Positions 59,843-64,000 of a stretch of 64,000 bases of DNA are shown here, one piece after another; the first letter of the stretch is position 1; every line of letters starts with the position of its first letter. A program made the translations under genes and the position numbers. The DNA comes from Caldilineaceae bacterium (GTDB taxonomy: Bacteria > Chloroflexota > Anaerolineae > Caldilineales > Caldilineaceae), in contig JAJDXQ010000017.1 of NCBI GenBank assembly GCA_022823185.1, positions 1-64,000 of the forward strand, written 5' to 3'. The notes under the pieces are model-generated. The model did not search any database and was not told the origin of the DNA. It was given only the letters and a program-made list of their open reading frames with translations.

Positions 59843-61366
59843 TCAGGCGCCTGAAGCCGTGAGTTGATCTGCGATGCTTTTGAGGCTGTCGACGACGGAG
59901 TCGAGTACATCGTCATGTTCGGTGGCGGCCGGCACATCGATAGGGGTGAAGTGTCTCCAGCCGACTCTTACTACATTGGCTTTAAGGCTACCCAATCTTT
60001 CAGAGTCATCATAGTTGAGCCTGAGCCACAGAGGAGTGGTTTCTTCCTGCGCCCAAGCAGTAAAGTCAATGCCTAGCCAAGTTTCCACCCCACCAAGCTG
60101 AAAGGACCATCCGTAGCCTCTCAAGTTTGGTTTCTTCACTGCGTTCTGCAGAAAACCAGCCTTTTCTCCGCCGACAATTGCCCTGTCAATGATCCCATGC
60201 AATCTTACTACTCCTTGCGCATGCCTTGGCTCCAACTCCTCCAGACTCCAAGGGAGGAAAGTGTAAGGGTTTACCCGGTTGGCGGATCTGCTCAACTGTA
60301 TTGTGCTGAATTCGTCTACCGCGACCGGCACGATATTTGGGTCAAGTCTTCTGGCAAAATTATTCAAACAGTTGACCACGGCATACAACCTCTCATCATA
60401 ATCGACCCCGGCCGGCAATTCAATTGGATAACGAAAATCCCAACCTTGGCCAGGGTCAAACAGTTCATCGGTCAGTTCGGCCTCTTTCATTCGGGGACGG
60501 TTGTTCTTACCAAATCTAAGCCACAACGGTGTACTGTCATACTTCGCCCATGCGAAAACTTCAGCCCCAAACCACACCAGCATACCACCAAGCCGAACAT
60601 TCTTGCCGTAGCCCCCCCCACCCCCTTTTGCAGCTTTACCTGAGGTCAGGAATCCGGCATTTTCGCAGCAACTGATCGCGTCGTCAATCAGTCTTTTTAA
60701 GCCCACTATGCGTTTGGCTAACGCCGATTCCAACTTACCCGGATTCCAGGGCAGGGAAGGATCAGGTTCCGCGTGATCGGTCAGGCCGCGCAACTGTCTG
60801 ATATCGGCAGCAACAGCAGCATCCCCTGCACTGTTGGCCTGCGTTTCCATAAGGTCTAGCAGGGTGTTCCAGTTGGTCAGGATGAGGCGACGCTTCCCGC
60901 AGGATACGGTAGCGGCCCGCAATGCTCCCTTCTGTATTGTTTTGCTCAATTTAAATTCCTTTTCGGCCAAATCACAGAGTTCCGGCCAAACTTGCTCCAG
61001 CCGGGCCGCTGGCGCCACAAAGAGAAGGGCGGAAGACTTGTCTTTAGTCAACTGTCTGAGGTACTCGTTCGGCTGGTTTGGAGTCAAATCAGCCCAGAAC
61101 TTGGCTTCAATCAGCACACGCTCGACATCCTCGTCGTCATAGCCGACGAGGTCTGGTCGAGCTCTAGTCTCCCCGGTAACTTGGGTCTCCACTCTTGCAA
61201 TTGAGTTGATACACGTGTCACCATCGCGCAGCGTCTCTACTAGCGCGTTCCGGGCCTCCCGCGACCGGGACAAGATATAGCCCAAAGCTTCGACGGCCAC
61301 ATTTTCGACCTGACCTTGTAGCTTGTTGAGTACAACATGAGCGAAAAGTGTCGATCCCGATGACAT
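59843..61366 (-). CDS. PD-(D/E)XK nuclease with duplicated C-terminal domain
   Basis: A 507-residue protein of unknown role. The N-terminal 190 residues include RARPDLVGYDDED then VLIEAKFWADLTPNQPNEYLRQL, the D...ExK core of restriction-type nucleases, and LLFVAPAARLEQVWPELCDLA. Two C-terminal units follow, with LGGMLVWFGAEVFAWAKYDSTPLWLR near residue 260 and LGGVETWLGIDFTAWAQEETTPLWLR near 424: an internal duplication of about 150 residues. AGAGGAC seven bases before ATG 61366. Base composition is lower in GC than its neighbours, hinting at transfer. A defence role against phage DNA is a guess. Confidence 0.75.
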   Translation of the reverse strand: MSSGSTLFAHVVLNKLQGQVENVAVEALGYILSRSREARNALVETLRDGDTCINSIARVETQVTGETRARPDLVGYDDEDVERVLIEAKFWADLTPNQPNEYLRQLTKDKSSALLFVAPAARLEQVWPELCDLAEKEFKLSKTIQKGALRAATVSCGKRRLILTNWNTLLDLMETQANSAGDAAVAADIRQLRGLTDHAEPDPSLPWNPGKLESALAKRIVGLKRLIDDAISCCENAGFLTSGKAAKGGGGGYGKNVRLGGMLVWFGAEVFAWAKYDSTPLWLRFGKNNRPRMKEAELTDELFDPGQGWDFRYPIELPAGVDYDERLYAVVNCLNNFARRLDPNIVPVAVDEFSTIQLSRSANRVNPYTFLPWSLEELEPRHAQGVVRLHGIIDRAIVGGEKAGFLQNAVKKPNLRGYGWSFQLGGVETWLGIDFTAWAQEETTPLWLRLNYDDSERLGSLKANVVRVGWRHFTPIDVPAATEHDDVLDSVVDSLKSIADQLTASGA

Positions 61367-61438
61367 GCCAAATGTCCTCTCGTGTGTTGCGGGCTTCTCA
61401 CCCGCTGTTATATTCCGCAATGCCAACCGTCCGAGCCG

Positions 61439-62023
61439 TTAGGCATCCCCGTCCATACGGTCGATCATGCCGTGCAACTGGCGGATATCAGCCTCCGCTT
61501 CCCCATCCCCGGCACCACTGACCACTCTCTCCATAAACTCCAGCAGCGCGTCCCAACTGGTCAGCATCAATCGCCGCTCTCCACCTGACACCGTCGCGGC
61601 GCGTAGATCGCCTGGCGTCGTCGCGCCGATTATCGTAAACTGCTCATCCGCCCGGCGGCACAGCTCCGGCCACAACCTTGCCAGCCGCGCCGCCGGCGCA
61701 ACGAACAGCAGCGCCGCGGGCCGGTCCAAAGGCAACTGCTTGAAATACGCGTTCGGCTGGTTTGGGGTCAGGTCGGTCCAGCACATGGCTTGGACCAGCA
61801 CCCGCACGGCGCCGTCGCTGTCATAGCCGGCCAGGCCCGGGCGTTCTCCTTCCATGCCAATATCCAGGCCGCGCACACCGGCAAGAGTGCCGACCGCCGT
61901 GCCGCCCTCCCGAAGCGTACTCGCCAAGGCACTGCGCGCCGCTTCCGAGCGAGAGAGAGTTCGCCCCAAGGCATCAACGACAGCGTCTTCAGATTTGCCG
62001 GACCGGGTCGCATCAGTGGACAT
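61439..62023 (-). CDS. Catalytically dead paralogue of the nuclease domain
   Basis: A 194-residue protein matching only the N-terminal domain of the next gene: LSRSEAARSALASTLREGGT, LTPNQPNAYFKQL, ALLFVAPAARLARLWPELCRRA, and LRAATVSGGERRLMLTSWDALLEFME. The three catalytic positions are changed: PD becomes PG (ERPGLAGY), and EAK becomes QAM (VLVQAMCW). Its GC content is high, as in the surrounding genome, unlike the active copy. It lies 72 bases upstream of the active nuclease in the same direction. It may act as a subunit, inhibitor or antitoxin-like partner, or simply be decaying. Confidence 0.8.
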   Translation of the reverse strand: MSTDATRSGKSEDAVVDALGRTLSRSEAARSALASTLREGGTAVGTLAGVRGLDIGMEGERPGLAGYDSDGAVRVLVQAMCWTDLTPNQPNAYFKQLPLDRPAALLFVAPAARLARLWPELCRRADEQFTIIGATTPGDLRAATVSGGERRLMLTSWDALLEFMERVVSGAGDGEAEADIRQLHGMIDRMDGDA

Positions 62024-62189
62024 GGTGAAGGACCTTTCCTATCTTTCGTGCGTCAAGCTGTTTCGCCGGCAATGAGGATTGCAGAAACGAGCGGCAGGGC
62101 CGGCAGGCAACCGCACAGCCAACGAGGATCCTCTGGGATGCATTCTTCTTTGAACGGTTTGTGTGGGAGGAGGTTGTTGCTATGTGTGC

Positions 62190-63203
62190 TCAGGAGGACT
62201 GCCGGCGCAGACGGGCCGGCTCTGCCTTCATCTTTCGGAGCCGCTCTTCAGCTTCTCTGCGGGCTGCAGCTTCCTTTTCCGCTCGTTGTACTATCATTGC
62301 GAGCCGATGTTCTGCCGCTTGGCGCGCCGCAGCTTCTACATCCGCGCGCTGCGTGGCAGCTTCAGCCCTTTTGACAGCGATCTGATAGCCGGGCAATACA
62401 TACCCGGAATAGACATCATCCAGAGCCAGCTTTTCCAAATCCGGCTGGCGCTGCATATCCTCCAACCGAAACTGTAACCCCGGCAATACCTCCGAGCCGA
62501 CGATGCCCACGGCATCCGGCTGAATCTCCTCGTAGCTTCCCCCCGCGATGAGGCGGTAGAAGCGCATGTGCTCGCCGCTGGGGTCGAGAATGAAGTACTC
62601 CTTCACCCCGGCCAGCGCATAGTCCCGCCTCTTCTCTTCCGTATCCCTGAGCACCTCAGCCGGCGTGGAATCGGAGATCGCCTCCACAACCAAATCGCAG
62701 ACTCCGTCAAAATGACGCCGGTCCACACCGCCCCACGGCACCGGATTGCTGGTCAGAATCACGCCGATGTCCGGCTTACTCACCGCCTTGCGCTGCCCGG
62801 AGGGCTCCGCGGGGTCCTCAATCGTCAGGACAAAGCCGGTCTCCAGATTGATCAGCTTTGCAATGGGGAATGTACTGATATAACGGCGTAACAGTTGGAG
62901 AAACCAGTTGCAGAGGTCGAGTTGCGGCGCGTTGTGTGAGGGTTTGGCCTCCAGTCTGCCGTTGTTCCATTCGTAGCTTACGTCAATGTCCCGGTATGGG
63001 TTCTCATACCACCTGGACCAGTATTCTTCCAGGGTGACGTAGCGGCCGTCGTCGGGGGCGAAAGGATTGATAGACTCACCGGGCGAGGCAGGAGGTCCTG
63101 CCTGCATGGACGAGCCTGCAGGCTCAGACAAATCTGTTTTGGCCGCCTGGGATGTATCTGTCTGCGATTGGGAACTGTCGTGCAAGGTTTCTCTGGATTC
63201 CAT
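62190..63203 (-). CDS. Uma2-family endonuclease with coiled-coil tail
   Basis: A 337-residue protein. Residues about 55-250 are the Uma2 (DUF820) PD-(D/E)XK domain: YVTLEEYWSRW, SKPDIGVIL (the PD), DLVVEAISDSTP (the E) and EKRRDYALAGVKEYFILDP (the K-containing helix and strand). A 75-residue C-terminal coiled coil rich in Ala, Arg and Glu (EAATQRADVEAAARQAAEHR...) follows. Uma2 proteins are expanded in cyanobacteria and Chloroflexota; their cellular role is not known. Confidence 0.87.
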   Translation of the reverse strand: MESRETLHDSSQSQTDTSQAAKTDLSEPAGSSMQAGPPASPGESINPFAPDDGRYVTLEEYWSRWYENPYRDIDVSYEWNNGRLEAKPSHNAPQLDLCNWFLQLLRRYISTFPIAKLINLETGFVLTIEDPAEPSGQRKAVSKPDIGVILTSNPVPWGGVDRRHFDGVCDLVVEAISDSTPAEVLRDTEEKRRDYALAGVKEYFILDPSGEHMRFYRLIAGGSYEEIQPDAVGIVGSEVLPGLQFRLEDMQRQPDLEKLALDDVYSGYVLPGYQIAVKRAEAATQRADVEAAARQAAEHRLAMIVQRAEKEAAARREAEERLRKMKAEPARLRRQSS

Positions 63204-63261
63204 GCTGCCTCCTCCGGCATTGCGGCTGCGCGCAAAACAGACTACGAGCTTGCATTCTATC

Positions 63262-63289
63262 GCGACTGTAGCCGAGCAGCTACAGTCGC
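63262..63289 (-). terminator. Hairpin between the Uma2 genes
   Basis: Perfect 11-bp stem GCGACTGTAGC / GCTACAGTCGC with 6-base loop. No T-run, so termination efficiency is uncertain. Confidence 0.6.
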
Positions 63290-63474
63290 TTGGCGACCCC
63301 AGTGCGACCGCAACCTACACTGTAACGTCCTGAGAAAGGAGTCGCAGTTCCGGCCAGCAGGTTTGCGTTGTGGGGCGATTTCGGGGCCACACGCGCCGCG
63401 ACCGAGAGGGTTCTTTGAGGGTACAATCACCTGCGAACGGGCTGTGCCTGACAAGAGTGCCCGGCTCTGCGTAT

Positions 63475-64000
63475 TCAGGAGGATTGCCGGCGCAAGCGGT
63501 CCAACTCGTCAGCCATCGCCCGTATCCGCTCATCGGCTTCTCGGCGAGCGGCTGCTTCCTCCTCCAGTCGTCGCTGTGTCTCCGCAGACTGTTGTTCCGC
63601 CGCTTGGCGCGCTGTGGCTTCCGCATCGGCTCGCTGTGCCTCCGAATCGGCTCGTTGCGCTTCCTCTTCAGTTCGCTGCTCTGCGGCTCGACGGTCAGCA
63701 GCCTCCTTCTCCGCTCGTTGCTCCGCCGCTTGACGCGCTGTGGCTTCCGCATCGGCTCGCTGCGCCTCCGAATCGGCTCGCTGTGCTTCCTCTTCAGTTC
63801 GTTGCTCCGCTGTTTGGCGCGCTGTAGCTTCAACTGCAGCCCTCTTGACAGCGACCTGATAGCCGGGTATCACAAACCCGGAATAGACATCGTTCAGCGC
63901 CAGCACCGCCATATCCGTCTGCCGTTCCAGATCCTCCAACCGAAACTGCAACCCCGGCAACACGTCCGAACCGATGACGCCCTCGGCATCGGGCTGTATT
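63475..64000 (-). CDS. Second Uma2-family protein, cut by window edge
   Basis: Only the last about 175 residues are inside the window; the frame is open to the edge and reads QPDAEGVIGSDVLPGLQFRLEDLERQ, the same as the end of the Uma2 domain in the neighbouring gene. The coiled-coil tail is longer than in the neighbour because a 27-residue segment (AEQRTEEEAQRADSEAQR...) is present twice, with matching DNA repeats at about 63606-63690 and 63730-63815. Confidence 0.82.
   Translation of the reverse strand, partial: IQPDAEGVIGSDVLPGLQFRLEDLERQTDMAVLALNDVYSGFVIPGYQVAVKRAAVEATARQTAEQRTEEEAQRADSEAQRADAEATARQAAEQRAEKEAADRRAAEQRTEEEAQRADSEAQRADAEATARQAAEQQSAETQRRLEEEAAARREADERIRAMADELDRLRRQSS

Overview
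The window is GC-rich, densely coded bacterial DNA. The gene mix points to the Chloroflexota, probably the Caldilineales/Anaerolineae side: an F420-type luciferase-like oxidoreductase, an MGDG-synthase-like glycosyltransferase, tandem Uma2 nucleases, a PhyH dioxygenase beside sugar ABC genes, a YgeW-type carbamoyltransferase and many toxin-antitoxin scraps. This is inferred from content only; there is no rRNA to settle it.

Layout. 0.3-6.8 kb: nitrilase-family hydrolase and SDR (translationally coupled), MFS transporter, LLM oxidoreductase, purN and a diacylglycerol-type glycosyltransferase. 6.8-10.9 kb: an accessory patch of antitoxins, a cut-off PIN toxin, a duplicated higBA module (one copy broken), a DUF4143 ATPase and an IS5-family element whose transposase needs a -1 frameshift. 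11.0-16.8 kb: a tight six-gene minus-strand operon (sulfite-oxidase-like molybdoenzyme, GTP cyclohydrolase II-RibD reductase fusion, MDR dehydrogenase, PTPS homologue, glycosyltransferase, methyltransferase) that looks like an uncharacterised pathway for a modified pterin or pyrimidine. 16.9-20.5 kb: fabF, a 7-bp tandem array, ygeW-type carbamoyltransferase and carbamate kinase. 20.7-26.8 kb: MacAB-like exporter with its two-component system. 27.5-33.7 kb: sugar or hydroxy-acid enzymes. 33.9-36.0 kb: tRNA-Val and a lipoprotein of four Cache-like repeats. 36.1-43.2 kb: M20 peptidase and the translation block thrS, infC (AUU start), rpmI, rplT, with an rRNA methyltransferase and a helix-hairpin-helix membrane protein.

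43.2-52.4 kb is the most unusual region, a zinc-homeostasis island bracketed by same-orientation ends of one IS. It holds a Fur-family regulator with a perfect dyad operator, then a zinc-binding lipoprotein in which a whole AztD-like beta-propeller zinc chaperone is inserted between two His/Glu/Asp-rich loops, then znuC and znuB. It continues with a DegT-fold protein, a 33-residue ORF, a COG0523 GTPase and a WD40 protein. A second copy of the last 195 bp of znuB closes the island; between the two copies a 9-nt hairpin loop is exactly inverted. The genes fit one job: import zinc under scarcity and hand it to client proteins.

52.5-64.0 kb: tRNA-Lys; a sugar-uptake cluster (solute-binding protein, two permeases, PhyH dioxygenase, beta-propeller glycosidase) with a glycosidase lacking its N-terminal part; then a PD-(D/E)XK nuclease with a catalytically dead paralogue and two Uma2 nucleases with coiled-coil tails.
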